This document shows positions 54,601 through 63,808 of a stretch of 64,000 nucleotides of DNA, in pieces. The position numbers and the translations under genes were made by a program. The DNA is taken from contig NZ_QHJG01000031.1 of the NCBI RefSeq assembly GCF_003184185.1, positions 50,208-114,207 of the forward strand, given 5' to 3'. Source of the DNA: Legionella qingyii. GTDB taxonomy: Bacteria > Pseudomonadota > Gammaproteobacteria > Legionellales > Legionellaceae. Each line of letters starts with the position of its first letter. The first letter of the stretch is position 1. The notes below the pieces were generated by a model. That model was not told where the DNA came from. It made no database searches and worked only from the letters and a program-made list of their open reading frames with translations.

Positions 54601-55015
54601 CACTATTCGGCGATTAAGAAATAATGAACCAGTTACTCCTACTGACATTGCCGCTCTAGAAGATATTCTTTTTTCAGAATGTGGCGTAATTCCAAAAGAG
54701 GACTATCAAAAAATCTTTGGTGAAAAACCTTTAGGCGTATTAGTTCGCTCTGTTGTGGGCTTGAGTCGAAAAGCAGCTAAAGAAGCCTTTGCAGAATTTC
54801 TATCAAAAGTGCCATTAGAGCCTGATCAAATAGCCTTCCTCAATGAGGTCATTGAATTTCTTGTACAGAATGGCACCATGGAGCCTAAGGTATTATTTGA
54901 AACGCCATTTACGAATATTCATAATTTGGGGATAGCAGGGGTATTTGATGATAAAACGAGTAGACGGTTGATTGATTTAGTTAAACACATAAATGAAAAT
55001 GCGGGGATGGGTTAA
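51611..55015 (+). CDS. hsdR: type I restriction endonuclease subunit R (EcoEI type)
   Basis: Translocase and nuclease, 1134 residues. An N-terminal DUF4145-like helical domain and coiled coil are followed by the PD-ExK nuclease (Asp258, Glu273 and Lys275 in LVEAKK). The superfamily-2 helicase has Walker A MATGTGKT at 386-393, IIDEAHR and LGLTATP. The EcoEI-type C-terminal domain binds the methylase. It lies 13 bases after hsdS. Confidence 0.95.
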   Translation: MEQSNFSFLSEHWDFLLQDAKFVESYALRDPRAAAIYARRTLELALKWLFANDSTIKSPYELNLASMIHEPSFSNMIQRGLFFDIKFIHRLGNIAVHGDENISPQEGLKATVALHQFLGWMARVYSTGGAKPEQFQVTYLPKAQEDTPKLSKHEIEKIQADLEAKDKAAEAARAKLTQTEAELAAIKEQLALLQDVKKANRKTISSNEYTESQTRELMIDVMLREAGWDPKGKNAEEFEVLNCMPTVSGKNDGTGYVDYVLWGDDNKPLALVEAKKTKVDPQTGSRQAELYANCLEQHHGQRPIIYFSNGYKTWMWDDTFYPPREVQGFATKDELQWKINQRKSRQSLNLMQPKTEIAGRYYQIEAAARVMQHFGDNRKRKSLIVMATGTGKTRLSIALVDMLLRANWVRKVLFLADRTALLTQASRAFKKNLPHVSLANLLGKKQEEARILFSTYPTMLNCIDGTKKKQSQTFSVNHFDLIIIDEAHRSVYQKYGAIFDYFDSLLLGLTATPRGEVDRNTYQLFELDNHQPTYAYELEQAVKDGFLVPPRAISVPLKFQREGIKYNELSIEEQEEYELQEEFYDKETGDLKEEIGSSALNQWLFNKDTVNKVLMHLMEHGIKVEGGDKIGKTIIFAKNKTHAQFIVQQFDENYPHLAGKFCRRIDHSVKYSQSLIDAFSLKTKDPFIVVSVDMLDTGIDVPEVVNLVFFKLVRSRTKFWQMIGRGTRPCEDLFGPGNDKKEFVIFDYCENLEFFDTNPEGYDSSIQESVKQKIFNRRLDLITALENTNIVNDALKSFSGTLKNQLHEVVTTMNIDNFIVRKERANVEKYAKRDQWDILKEDDINTLRSKLSGLPSIDNDDELCRRFDLLILNIQIAILQNSRAQEKYKSQIIEIAKGLEDKSNIPNVANQMELILDLQTEQWWADVSLPLLEQVRVCLRDLTRFLDKETVLINVYTNFADEIREGSAVYDLVKSDSNLKDYREKVRKFINDHKNHITIRRLRNNEPVTPTDIAALEDILFSECGVIPKEDYQKIFGEKPLGVLVRSVVGLSRKAAKEAFAEFLSKVPLEPDQIAFLNEVIEFLVQNGTMEPKVLFETPFTNIHNLGIAGVFDDKTSRRLIDLVKHINENAGMG

Positions 55016-55069
55016 AATTCTAATATCAGTTTGTAATCTTTTATTAATAAAATGTAACCAGGTAATTAG

Positions 55070-57175
55070 ATGAATGTAGAAATTCAAAACTGTAACAATA
55101 TCGATTCAGCTAAAATAACGATTACTAAGAATAAACTTAATATCAAATTTGCACATAATGGAACTGGGAAAAGTACTATTGCCAAGGCATTACAATGCTT
55201 TTCAGCTGGAGATAAGGATCTTTTAGCTGACTTGATGCCTTTTAAGTATAGGGATAGTAATCCTAATAACCTGCAACCGATAGTAAGCTGCATGGAAAAG
55301 ATTCGAAATATAATGTGTTTTAATGAAGATTATGTTAACCAGTTTACCTTTAAGCCGGAAGAACTAGTAAGTAATAGCTTCGACATATTCATTAGAACGG
55401 ATGCATATAGGGCGATAGAACAAGAAATAGCTAGTATCGTGCAAACTATCCGGCAGCAATTTACAAACAATTCAGATTTAGAAACGTTGATTTCGAATCT
55501 TAAGGGGCTAAGCGATGCATTTAAACTGACAGCATCAGGTCAACTTTCAAAGTCTTCAGCTGGAATGAAGGGACTATCAGTTGGAAACAAAATAACGAAC
55601 ATACCTCAAGGGCTTGAACCATATCAGCCATTCATTCAAAGCCCCAAAAGCGTCAATTGGATTGATTGGCAAACCAAAGGCCATTTAGAATATTCAACTT
55701 TATCAACCGCTTGTCCATTTTGTTCAACTGACTCGACAGGCAAGAAAGAGCAAATCAGAAGAGTAAGTCAAGAATACGATAAAAATGTGATAAAGAATCT
55801 TGTTGGAATAATCGATGTTCTTGATAAACTGGGTGAATATTTCTCAGTAAATGCGAAAGAAAACTTAGAAATCATTACTTCATTAAAAGAGGGCCTTGAA
55901 AAAGAGCATGAGAACTTTATCGTCGAGCTCAAGAATCAAATTGATACTCTGGTTCAAAAGCTAGAGGATGTGAGAACCCTTTCAAGTTTTCATTTTAAGG
56001 AAGGCGAAAAAGTTGCAGAGAAGCTAATATCCTATAAACTAGATTTGCATTTTTTATCTCACCTTAACTCAGTTAAAACGCAAGCGACTATCACATCAAT
56101 AAATTCATCGCTAGATGTACTAATAACACAAGCTGGGGAATTACAGGGTAAAATCAATAGACAGCGAAAAGAAATACAAAAACTCATTGAAAAGCATCAG
56201 GCGGATATCAATAGTTTCTTAGCATATGCTGGCTATCGCTATAAAGTGGAAATTGCTGGAGAGCATGGGCGATCTCAACTTAAGCTGTTGCATGTTGACC
56301 ATAGTCAACATCTAAGTGGTGGGCATCAGCATCTTAGTTTCGGTGAAAGAAATGCCTTTGCTATTGTGTTATTCATGTATGAATGTTTGGCAAAGGCACC
56401 TGATTTGATAATATTGGATGACCCAATATCGTCTTTTGATAAGAATAAAAAGTTTGCGATATTAGAAATGTTGTTCCGACGTGATGGAGTATCATGCCTA
56501 AAAGGCAAAACGGTTTTGATGTTAACGCATGACATAGAACCCATAATTGACACGCTTAAATCAGTAAAAAAGCAGTTTAGCAATCAGGTCACAGCCACTT
56601 ATCTCAGATACAATAGTGGTCATGTGCATGAGCGATCAATCTGTGAAAAGGACATAAAAACATTTGCTCAAATATGCCAAACTGCTGTCAACTCAGATTG
56701 TGACAATATTATTAAGCTTATATACCTAAGACGTTATTATGAGATTATGGATGATCATGGTGAGGCATATCAGGTTTTATCAAATCTGTTTCACAAAAGA
56801 AAAAAACCTCTTGATTCAAGGGAGCCACTAGGTAGAGATGGTAAATATCCTGAGATGGATCCTGCCAAGCTTTCTAATGGTATTGATGAAATAAGAAAAA
56901 ATCTACCTGGATTTGACTACGAGAATATGCTCAGAAATATATCAGATACGAATAGTTTAAAATTCTTGTACCATGACTGCCAAAACGGATATGAAAAGTT
57001 ACAAGTGTTTAGACTTATTGGTATAGACATTGAAAATTCGATTATTCAAAAATTTATCAACGAAACATATCATATTGAGAACGAATTTATATGTCAGCTA
57101 GACCCTACACAATTTGACCTTGTACCTGAATATATCGTCGATGAGTGCAGTAAGAAATTGCAGGAAGTTAAATGA
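55070..57175 (+). CDS. AAA_13 (RloC/PrrC-like) ATPase, possible RNA nuclease
   Basis: This 701-residue SMC-like ATPase has Walker A GTGKST (31-36), a coiled-coil middle interrupted by CPFC (215-218), the signature LSFGERNAF, and Walker B DLIILDDPISSFD. A 160-residue C-terminal domain follows. PrrC and RloC anticodon nucleases have this ABC layout and live in type I restriction operons. The C-terminal RRYYE (554-558) with His563 or His575 resembles their Arg-x3-Glu...His triad, though the spacing differs. The nuclease idea is a hypothesis. The sbcD start overlaps its stop (ATGA). Confidence 0.75.
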   Translation: MNVEIQNCNNIDSAKITITKNKLNIKFAHNGTGKSTIAKALQCFSAGDKDLLADLMPFKYRDSNPNNLQPIVSCMEKIRNIMCFNEDYVNQFTFKPEELVSNSFDIFIRTDAYRAIEQEIASIVQTIRQQFTNNSDLETLISNLKGLSDAFKLTASGQLSKSSAGMKGLSVGNKITNIPQGLEPYQPFIQSPKSVNWIDWQTKGHLEYSTLSTACPFCSTDSTGKKEQIRRVSQEYDKNVIKNLVGIIDVLDKLGEYFSVNAKENLEIITSLKEGLEKEHENFIVELKNQIDTLVQKLEDVRTLSSFHFKEGEKVAEKLISYKLDLHFLSHLNSVKTQATITSINSSLDVLITQAGELQGKINRQRKEIQKLIEKHQADINSFLAYAGYRYKVEIAGEHGRSQLKLLHVDHSQHLSGGHQHLSFGERNAFAIVLFMYECLAKAPDLIILDDPISSFDKNKKFAILEMLFRRDGVSCLKGKTVLMLTHDIEPIIDTLKSVKKQFSNQVTATYLRYNSGHVHERSICEKDIKTFAQICQTAVNSDCDNIIKLIYLRRYYEIMDDHGEAYQVLSNLFHKRKKPLDSREPLGRDGKYPEMDPAKLSNGIDEIRKNLPGFDYENMLRNISDTNSLKFLYHDCQNGYEKLQVFRLIGIDIENSIIQKFINETYHIENEFICQLDPTQFDLVPEYIVDECSKKLQEVK

Positions 57176-58401
57176 GAATCCTCCATACATCCGACTGGCA
57201 CTTAGGCCGAATCCTTTATGGTAGAAAACGTTATGAAGAATTCGATGCTTTTTTAACTTGGCTTGCTGAGACGATTCATAATAATGAAATCAATGTCTTG
57301 CTGATAGCGGGGGACGTATTTGATACCACGGCACCGAGTAATCGAGCTCAGGAACTTTATTACCGATTTCTATGTAGGGTTGCCAGCTCATCCTGCCGGC
57401 ATGTGGTCGTTATCGCAGGCAACCACGATTCACCATCTTTCCTGAATGCACCCAAGGAGTTACTTAAAGTCCTTAATGTTCACGTGGTTGGTAGTATCTC
57501 TGAGGATCTTGAAGATGAGGTGTTGGTGCTTCGAAATAAGCAGGGTACCCCAGAAGTGATTGTCTGTGCTGTGCCATACCTTCGAGATAAAGATATCCGT
57601 GTGGCGGAAGTTGGCGAGAGTATAGAAGATAAGGAACGGAAGCTGATTGAAGGTATCCGCAATCACTATGCTAATGTCGCTGTCTTGGCTGAACAGAAGC
57701 GCAATGAACTAGGGGTTAATATTCCTATCGTAGCCATGGGACATTTGTTTACGGCCGGTGGGCAAACCTTTGATGGTGATGGTGTGCGAGATCTTTATGT
57801 TGGATCCCTGGCTCATGTAACGGCTAGTATTTTCCCGACCTGCTTCAATTATTTGGCACTAGGCCACCTGCATGTACCGCAGAAGGTCAACAATTCAGAA
57901 ATTATACGCTATAGCGGATCTCCTTTGCCTATGGGATTTGGAGAAGCAAAACAGCAGAAGAGTGTTTGCCAGGTAGTATTTCACAGTAATGAAACATCCA
58001 CACAGCTGATTGATGTTCCCGTGTTTCAGAAACTTGAGCGTGTCAAAGGGGACTGGGTTGATATTTCAAATCGCATTCTCGAATTGAAAGTAATAGATTC
58101 AAAATGCTGGGTTGAAGTTATTTACGAAGGCGATGAACTTATTGGTGATCTGCAGGAGCGCTTGGAAACTATTATTTCAGGCACACAATTGGAAATTCTT
58201 CGAGTAAAAAACAATCGGATCATAGATCGTGTGCTGAAACAAATTCATGAAGAGGATACACTGGATGATTTGAATGTGAACGTTGTGTTTGAGCGATGTC
58301 TATCTGTTCATGATATACCAGAAGATCAACGACAGGAACTGATCCTGACCTACCAAGAAACGCTTTCGTCTCTCTATGAAGACGATGTGCAGGCTGAATA
58401 A
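57172..58401 (+). CDS. sbcD: exonuclease subunit SbcD
   Basis: This 409-residue Mre11-type phosphoesterase has DWHLG (8-12), LIAGDVFD, AGNHDSP, and the later LGHLHVPQ carrying the metal ligands. With SbcC it cuts hairpins and DNA ends bound by protein. It overlaps the AAA_13 gene by 4 bases, which places it in the restriction operon rather than as a core chromosomal gene. Confidence 0.95.
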   Translation: MRILHTSDWHLGRILYGRKRYEEFDAFLTWLAETIHNNEINVLLIAGDVFDTTAPSNRAQELYYRFLCRVASSSCRHVVVIAGNHDSPSFLNAPKELLKVLNVHVVGSISEDLEDEVLVLRNKQGTPEVIVCAVPYLRDKDIRVAEVGESIEDKERKLIEGIRNHYANVAVLAEQKRNELGVNIPIVAMGHLFTAGGQTFDGDGVRDLYVGSLAHVTASIFPTCFNYLALGHLHVPQKVNNSEIIRYSGSPLPMGFGEAKQQKSVCQVVFHSNETSTQLIDVPVFQKLERVKGDWVDISNRILELKVIDSKCWVEVIYEGDELIGDLQERLETIISGTQLEILRVKNNRIIDRVLKQIHEEDTLDDLNVNVVFERCLSVHDIPEDQRQELILTYQETLSSLYEDDVQAE

Positions 58402-58412
58402 AGAGGCGACCA

Positions 58413-61400
58413 ATGAGAATATTGCAGGTGCGTTTTAAAAATCTGAACTCGCTGGTCGGTGAATGGAAAATCGACTTAACACACCCAGCTTTCACGTCCG
58501 ATGGCATTTTTGCTATTACCGGACCCACTGGTGCAGGTAAGACAACGATTCTTGATGCTATTTGCCTTGCTCTTTATGGACGGACGCCTCGCCTGAATAA
58601 GATAAGCAAGAGTGGAAATGAAATTATGTCCCGTCAGACTGGTGAATGTTTTGCTGAGGTGTCGTTTGAAACTCAGACCGGTCGATATCGGTGTCATTGG
58701 AGTCAACGTAGAGCGCGTAACAAAACTGATGGTGAACTGCAGCCTCCTAAGCACGAGATTTCTAACGCAGATTCTGGTGAAATCTTTGAATCCAAGATCA
58801 GGGGTGTAGCTGATCAAATCGAATTAGCTACCGGCATGGATTTTGACCGGTTCACCAGATCAATGTTGTTAGCTCAAGGCGGTTTCGCTGCGTTTCTACA
58901 GGCTGATCCAAATGAAAGAGCTCCAATCTTGGAACAAATTACCGGAACAGAGGTTTACAGCCAAATATCTATCCGTGTTCATGAACGTCAACGTGAAGAA
59001 CGAGAGAAACTGGATATTCTTCAGGCTGAAACAGCAGGAATTGTAATTTTGGAACCTGATCAGGAAAATGAGATAGGGCAGGCACTCGAGGCAAAACAAA
59101 AAGAAGAAGCAGAACTTACCGCCAGGATCGAGAAAATAGGAAAAGATATTTCATGGCTAACTACCATAGATGGATTAAAGAGGGACTTATATAACCTAGT
59201 TGATGAATCCAACATATTGCATACTGATCTTGAAGCATTCAAACCGAATCGTGACAAACTTACCCAGAGTTTAAAAGCAGCATCTCTTGATGGTGTATAC
59301 GCAACACTAACTGCATTTCAAAAACAACAGAGTGAAGATCAAATAGCACTGAAGAAGGAAGAAGATATTCTTCCTGAATTAGAAGTATCTGCCAAGGAGA
59401 AGGCTGAATACTTGAAATTGGCTGAGCAAAAAACAGTTATAGCCAAAGAAGCATTTAAATCTGCTGCACCTATATTGCAGAAGATTCGTTCCCTAGATCA
59501 GCGGCTTGCCGAACAAGAAAAAGCTGTTTTGGAAGTTGATGTTAACTGTAAGAAAGATGCGACCAAGATAGCTGAAGATAAAAAAGCCAAACAAATGGAG
59601 CAGGAAAAATGTACTGGAGTCCAAAGGGCTCTGGAACTTATTAACTGTTATTTAAAAGAGCATATCCAAGATGAATGGCTTATCGGCGGTCTTGCTGGTA
59701 TTGAAGAACAGCTAGGTAGCCTAATTTCTAAACAAAAGGAAATTGTTGAAAAAGAAATTGTCCGTGATAAAACCATAACTGCCTTGCAATTGGCGAAAAA
59801 GTCATTTGATGATTGCCAGAATCAATGCAATATTCTGAGGAAGGAGCTAGTTGACGCCTCAACAAGACTACAGCAAGGCAAAGATACTTTGAGTCAGTTA
59901 TTGGGGGGTAGACTGTTACGTGAATACCGTATAGAGAAAGAAACTTTGTTACGTGAAATTGCTTTTCTAGCAAAAATAGCGGAACTTGAAGAACATCGAC
60001 TTAAATTGGAGGATGGCAAACCTTGCCCACTATGTGGTGCAAAAGAGCACCCATTCGCAGAAGGCAATATTCCTACTTCAGATAAATCTGAACAGAAGAT
60101 CGAAGCTTTGACTGAGCTTATTAACAAGGCTGAGGAGCAGGAAATATCTATTAAGAAGCTTGAAGAGAATGTGATTGAGGCACGTAAGAATCTGATGGAT
60201 GCTGAAAAGCAGGAGATAGCAGCAGATAATGAGAAGAAATCAACAGATAAAACCCTAGCAAATATAATGGAGTCTTTAGAAAAACTCCATACCAATTTTA
60301 CAGAACGCAGGGAGACTTTGTCTGCTAAACTCCTGCCACTAGGCATTTCGGAGCTCTCTGATGACAATATTTCGGTAATATTGGAGGTCTTACAGGCACG
60401 GTTGGATGCATGGCAATCTCAGACTACGAAAAGAACTGATTATGAGAAACGGATTGCTGCATTCGAAAGTGAGATGAGTCGTCTGGATGGAGTCATTGAC
60501 ACTCAAAGTATAGCCCTGGCTGAAAAGCAATCACGCTTGGAAGTAATGACCAAGGATTTCATCGCTGTAAAGGAAGAACGAAAAGCGATATATGGTGACA
60601 AAAATCCCGATAATGAGGAGTTTCTTTTGCATAAGGCTGTTTCTGATGCGGAAAGTGCTGAAAAACAAGCTAGAGATCAACATAATGAACTCCAGAAAAA
60701 ATGGAATACTGTAAAGTCCTACATTGAATCCCTGAAAAAACGCATTGACCAGCAAGAGCATGAGTTAAGAAGATTAGAAACTGAATTTTCTGCGGCTCAT
60801 GTCTCTCTGGGGTTTACTAATAAAGAAAAGTTTATAGAAGCCAGATTGTCTCCTGTGCAGAGAGATGATCTAGCTGCGCAGGCTAAGAGATTGGATGAAC
60901 GTCAAACAGAACTTAACGCTAGACAAAAAGATAGAGAAACGCGCTTAGCCACTGAAATGGCTAGAAAATTTACTGACAAACCACTGGATGAACTCGAACC
61001 TGAATTCAAGGATTATGAAAAATCACTGAGAGAGACAAGGGATATCATTGCAGGTTTCAAGCACAGACTAAGTGAAAATATGGCTGCAAAAGAGCAGATA
61101 AAAGAAAAGCAAATGGTTATAGAAGTCCAGAAAAAAGAGTGCCAGCGGTGGAGAAACTTGCACGAATTGATCGGGTCTGCTGATGGCAAGAAGTATCGCA
61201 ACTTTGCCCAAGGGTTGACCTTTGAAATGATGATTGGTCATGCCAATCGACAACTGCAAAAAATGACTGACCGCTATTTACTACTCCATGATGACGCTCA
61301 GCCTCTGGAGCTAAATGTAGTTGACAACTATCAGGCTGGTGAAATTAGGTCTACGAAAAATTTATCAGGCGGTGAGAGCTTTATCGTCAGTTTATCCTTG

Positions 61401-61679
61401 GCACTTGGTTTATCCCATATGGCAAGCAAGAAAGTCCGGGTGGATTCTCTATTCCTGGATGAGGGCTTTGGCACGCTTGATGATGAAGCTCTTGATACTG
61501 CATTGGAAACTCTTTCAAGTCTGCAGCAGGACGGCAAACTTATTGGTGTAATTTCGCACGTACAGGCTTTGAAGGAGCGGATCAGTACCCAGATCAAGGT
61601 AATACCTCAAACTGGGGGCAGGAGCCGGCTTTGTGGCCCTGGTTGCATTAGATCTAGCGCTAAAGATCAGTCTATTTAA
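58413..61679 (+). CDS. sbcC: exonuclease subunit SbcC (Rad50-like ATPase)
   Basis: This 1088-residue SMC-like ATPase has Walker A GPTGAGKT (37-44) and long coiled coils. The zinc-hook-like CPLC is at 538-541. The C-terminal signature LSGGESF and Walker B SLFLDEGFGTLD are present. Full length and intact, 11 bases after sbcD. The last 20 residues (GPGCIRSSAKD) extend past the usual end. Confidence 0.95.
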   Translation: MRILQVRFKNLNSLVGEWKIDLTHPAFTSDGIFAITGPTGAGKTTILDAICLALYGRTPRLNKISKSGNEIMSRQTGECFAEVSFETQTGRYRCHWSQRRARNKTDGELQPPKHEISNADSGEIFESKIRGVADQIELATGMDFDRFTRSMLLAQGGFAAFLQADPNERAPILEQITGTEVYSQISIRVHERQREEREKLDILQAETAGIVILEPDQENEIGQALEAKQKEEAELTARIEKIGKDISWLTTIDGLKRDLYNLVDESNILHTDLEAFKPNRDKLTQSLKAASLDGVYATLTAFQKQQSEDQIALKKEEDILPELEVSAKEKAEYLKLAEQKTVIAKEAFKSAAPILQKIRSLDQRLAEQEKAVLEVDVNCKKDATKIAEDKKAKQMEQEKCTGVQRALELINCYLKEHIQDEWLIGGLAGIEEQLGSLISKQKEIVEKEIVRDKTITALQLAKKSFDDCQNQCNILRKELVDASTRLQQGKDTLSQLLGGRLLREYRIEKETLLREIAFLAKIAELEEHRLKLEDGKPCPLCGAKEHPFAEGNIPTSDKSEQKIEALTELINKAEEQEISIKKLEENVIEARKNLMDAEKQEIAADNEKKSTDKTLANIMESLEKLHTNFTERRETLSAKLLPLGISELSDDNISVILEVLQARLDAWQSQTTKRTDYEKRIAAFESEMSRLDGVIDTQSIALAEKQSRLEVMTKDFIAVKEERKAIYGDKNPDNEEFLLHKAVSDAESAEKQARDQHNELQKKWNTVKSYIESLKKRIDQQEHELRRLETEFSAAHVSLGFTNKEKFIEARLSPVQRDDLAAQAKRLDERQTELNARQKDRETRLATEMARKFTDKPLDELEPEFKDYEKSLRETRDIIAGFKHRLSENMAAKEQIKEKQMVIEVQKKECQRWRNLHELIGSADGKKYRNFAQGLTFEMMIGHANRQLQKMTDRYLLLHDDAQPLELNVVDNYQAGEIRSTKNLSGGESFIVSLSLALGLSHMASKKVRVDSLFLDEGFGTLDDEALDTALETLSSLQQDGKLIGVISHVQALKERISTQIKVIPQTGGRSRLCGPGCIRSSAKDQSI

Positions 61680-61722
61680 GCAGATTAATACATAGTAATA
61701 AAGAAGAGTTATGATGTTACTA

Positions 61723-62019
61723 TTAAAGACAGATTTTTTTTCCATTTTTTTCTAAAACAATATTATAGCCACAGGCATGAGATACATTAAGAAAATTTGT
61801 TAATTTCATATCTTCTTGTACGCCTGATCGCAAGTTTTGTATGGCTGTAGTGGAAAGACCTGACTCATTGGCTAGTTTTCTGACGCTTTTTTTGCTGGTT
61901 TCCATTAATTCGCGAATAATTTCAGACAATAGAAACTCTTTGTATTCTTCTTCAAACTGTTTTTTGAAAGCAGGATCTTGCATTTCTCGTTCGAACGTTG
62001 ATAGTGGTTTGTTACTCAT
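61723..62019 (-). CDS. HigA/XRE-type antitoxin
   Basis: The 98-residue protein has a helix-turn-helix (SVRKLANESGLSTTAIQNLRSG) after an acidic helical N-terminus. It overlaps the toxin gene by 8 bases and comes after it, the higBA order. It most likely binds the toxin and represses the pair. Confidence 0.82.
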   Translation of the reverse strand: MSNKPLSTFEREMQDPAFKKQFEEEYKEFLLSEIIRELMETSKKSVRKLANESGLSTTAIQNLRSGVQEDMKLTNFLNVSHACGYNIVLEKNGKKICL

Positions 62020-62401
62020 AATATTTACCTCGCTCTACACGACTAATATAATCATTTCGACTGTTTATCGCTTTATCTTTTTCGTTAGTGGGTAGCTTTT
62101 GTTGTTTTTTGCAAAAGCCATTGGTAATAACAATTTTCTTACCCTCATAGAAAAAACATAAAAAACGCTCAGGTTGTGGCTTAAAAGCATAAATTTTATC
62201 ACCTTCATTCCTGAATTTTGTTTTATCTTTAATCTCTCCATTATCTCCCATTCGTTTTAATAATTTTAACAGCTGAATTTTTTCGGATTTATCTAAGCTG
62301 TTATAATATTCCAATGCATCACTATGCTTTTTGTCATCAAAATACCATTCAATGGTATAAGCTTCACCTTCATAAGCTATAAACTCAACTCTTTTCATCA
62401 T
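62012..62401 (-). CDS. HigB/RelE-type toxin
   Basis: This 129-residue RelE/HigB fold protein has ALEYYNSLDKSEKIQLLKLLKRMG, then KIYAFKPQPERFLCFFYEGKKIVITNGFCKK with the basic C-terminal residues of such mRNA-cleaving toxins. The start is one of two adjacent ATG codons at 62401/62398, without a strong ribosome site. It lies beside the integrase, a common place for element-stabilising modules. Confidence 0.82.
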   Translation of the reverse strand: MMKRVEFIAYEGEAYTIEWYFDDKKHSDALEYYNSLDKSEKIQLLKLLKRMGDNGEIKDKTKFRNEGDKIYAFKPQPERFLCFFYEGKKIVITNGFCKKQQKLPTNEKDKAINSRNDYISRVERGKYYE

Positions 62402-62455
62402 AATTAAGTGTACCAATAAAGTTGTACATTGTCAAAAAATAATACGATCTACCCT

Positions 62456-63643
62456 TTACAGAACTACATTTTCAGAAACTAAGTTCATTATATAGTCTGA
62501 CCATTTCTCCAGGGCGTCTTTTCTCTGTGGTAACATCTCATTTTTGTTATAAGTAGCCATAATCTTAGGCATCTTATGTCCTAGACATTTTTCGATGACA
62601 ACGGGATCAATATTTAATGTTTCACCCAGCTGGGTTGCAAATGTTCGGCGCAGATCGTGAGCCGTCCATTTTTCGATTCCGACTCTTTCTTGTAAACGAT
62701 TGACTGCTTTGGGTAGTGCTCTGTCGCTGATTGGGTTTATACCGTCTGCGCCGCTGATTACATAATCCCCTATATTGCAATGGTAAAGCTCCAGAAATAA
62801 GGATTTGACAGGTTCGGTTAAATGGACACGCATGGTGATGCCAGTTTTGGTGTTTGCAGCGGGGATAGTCCATAGAGAGTTTTCAAAGTCAAACTCTTTC
62901 CATTTGGCGATTCTTAGTTCGCCGGTGCGGACGCCAGTTAGTAGTAATATTTTAATGGCATTGGTGATTTGTAAAGAGACGCCATGCTTGCCATTATTTA
63001 AGAATTGCCAGAGCTGTTTAATTTCATCTAATGTCAGATGTCGCTCTCTTGGCTTTTCCACCCCACCAATATCACGGGCACGGATGTTTGCTGCCTGGTT
63101 GACCGTAAGCTCTCCCCGGCTAACAGCATAATTAAACGCTTGTTTAAGTGCACTGAGAACTTTATTGGCATGGACAGGGGAGCCTCTATTAACGATTTTA
63201 TCTAACGACCAAGTAATATCTTTTGTTTTAAGTTCCTCAACCTCTATGTTTCCAAGCATTGGTATTATATCTGCCTTAATTAATTGCTCTATTTGTTCAG
63301 GGCATTTTCGGTGGCGTTTGATGTAATTATCGAACCAATTTGTAACAAGATCTTTGACAGTAAATCGCTCTTCTTTTTGGGTAATCATGATCTTTTTAGG
63401 GTTACTGCCGCTTCTTTTTATTTCCCTTAAATCCATGAACTGTCTTTTTGCATCTGCTAAACTAACTGATGGATAATTACCAATGGTAATGTGGTCCTTT
63501 TTTCCATCTATTTTGTAGCGGTATACCCAGGTTTTTGTACCAGTAGGGTATACAAATATTCCAAAACCATCTCCTTCAAATAGTTCAATACGCTTGTCTG
63601 ATGATTTTAAGTTTTTGATGTAGGTATCGGTAAATCTGACCAT
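62456..63643 (-). CDS. int: tyrosine integrase (P4/DUF4102 type)
   Basis: Site-specific recombinase of 395 residues. The N-terminal DUF4102 arm-binding domain spans about 1-90 (GDGFGIFVYPTGTKTWVYRY). The catalytic residues are Arg239 (TGVRTGEL), His329 and Arg332 (HDLRRTFA), His356 (CLGHK) and the nucleophile Tyr365 (ATYNKN). It is transcribed away from attR with the arm-type repeats directly upstream. It integrates the element at the 3' end of tRNA-Pro. Confidence 0.96.
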   Translation of the reverse strand: MVRFTDTYIKNLKSSDKRIELFEGDGFGIFVYPTGTKTWVYRYKIDGKKDHITIGNYPSVSLADAKRQFMDLREIKRSGSNPKKIMITQKEERFTVKDLVTNWFDNYIKRHRKCPEQIEQLIKADIIPMLGNIEVEELKTKDITWSLDKIVNRGSPVHANKVLSALKQAFNYAVSRGELTVNQAANIRARDIGGVEKPRERHLTLDEIKQLWQFLNNGKHGVSLQITNAIKILLLTGVRTGELRIAKWKEFDFENSLWTIPAANTKTGITMRVHLTEPVKSLFLELYHCNIGDYVISGADGINPISDRALPKAVNRLQERVGIEKWTAHDLRRTFATQLGETLNIDPVVIEKCLGHKMPKIMATYNKNEMLPQRKDALEKWSDYIMNLVSENVVL

Positions 63644-63656
63644 GTTGTTCCTTTTA

Positions 63657-63679
63657 CTGGTTACTTCACTGGGTACTTT
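63657..63679 (+). repeat. putative integrase arm-type sites, right end
   Basis: CTGGTTACTTC at 63657 and CTGGGTACTTT at 63669 lie 12 bp apart in the same orientation as the pair at 17234/17246. They lie just upstream of the integrase start, about 130 bp inside attR. Confidence 0.6.
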
Positions 63680-63808
63680 ATGGTGTTTTTGAATGTTATT
63701 GGATGTTATCGATTGATATTTATGATATGCTTTACATCTTTATGTATCAAGGTTTTTTGACTGAAAAGGTATAAAAATATTATTCCAATTAAATCTATAG
63801 TTTGCAGT

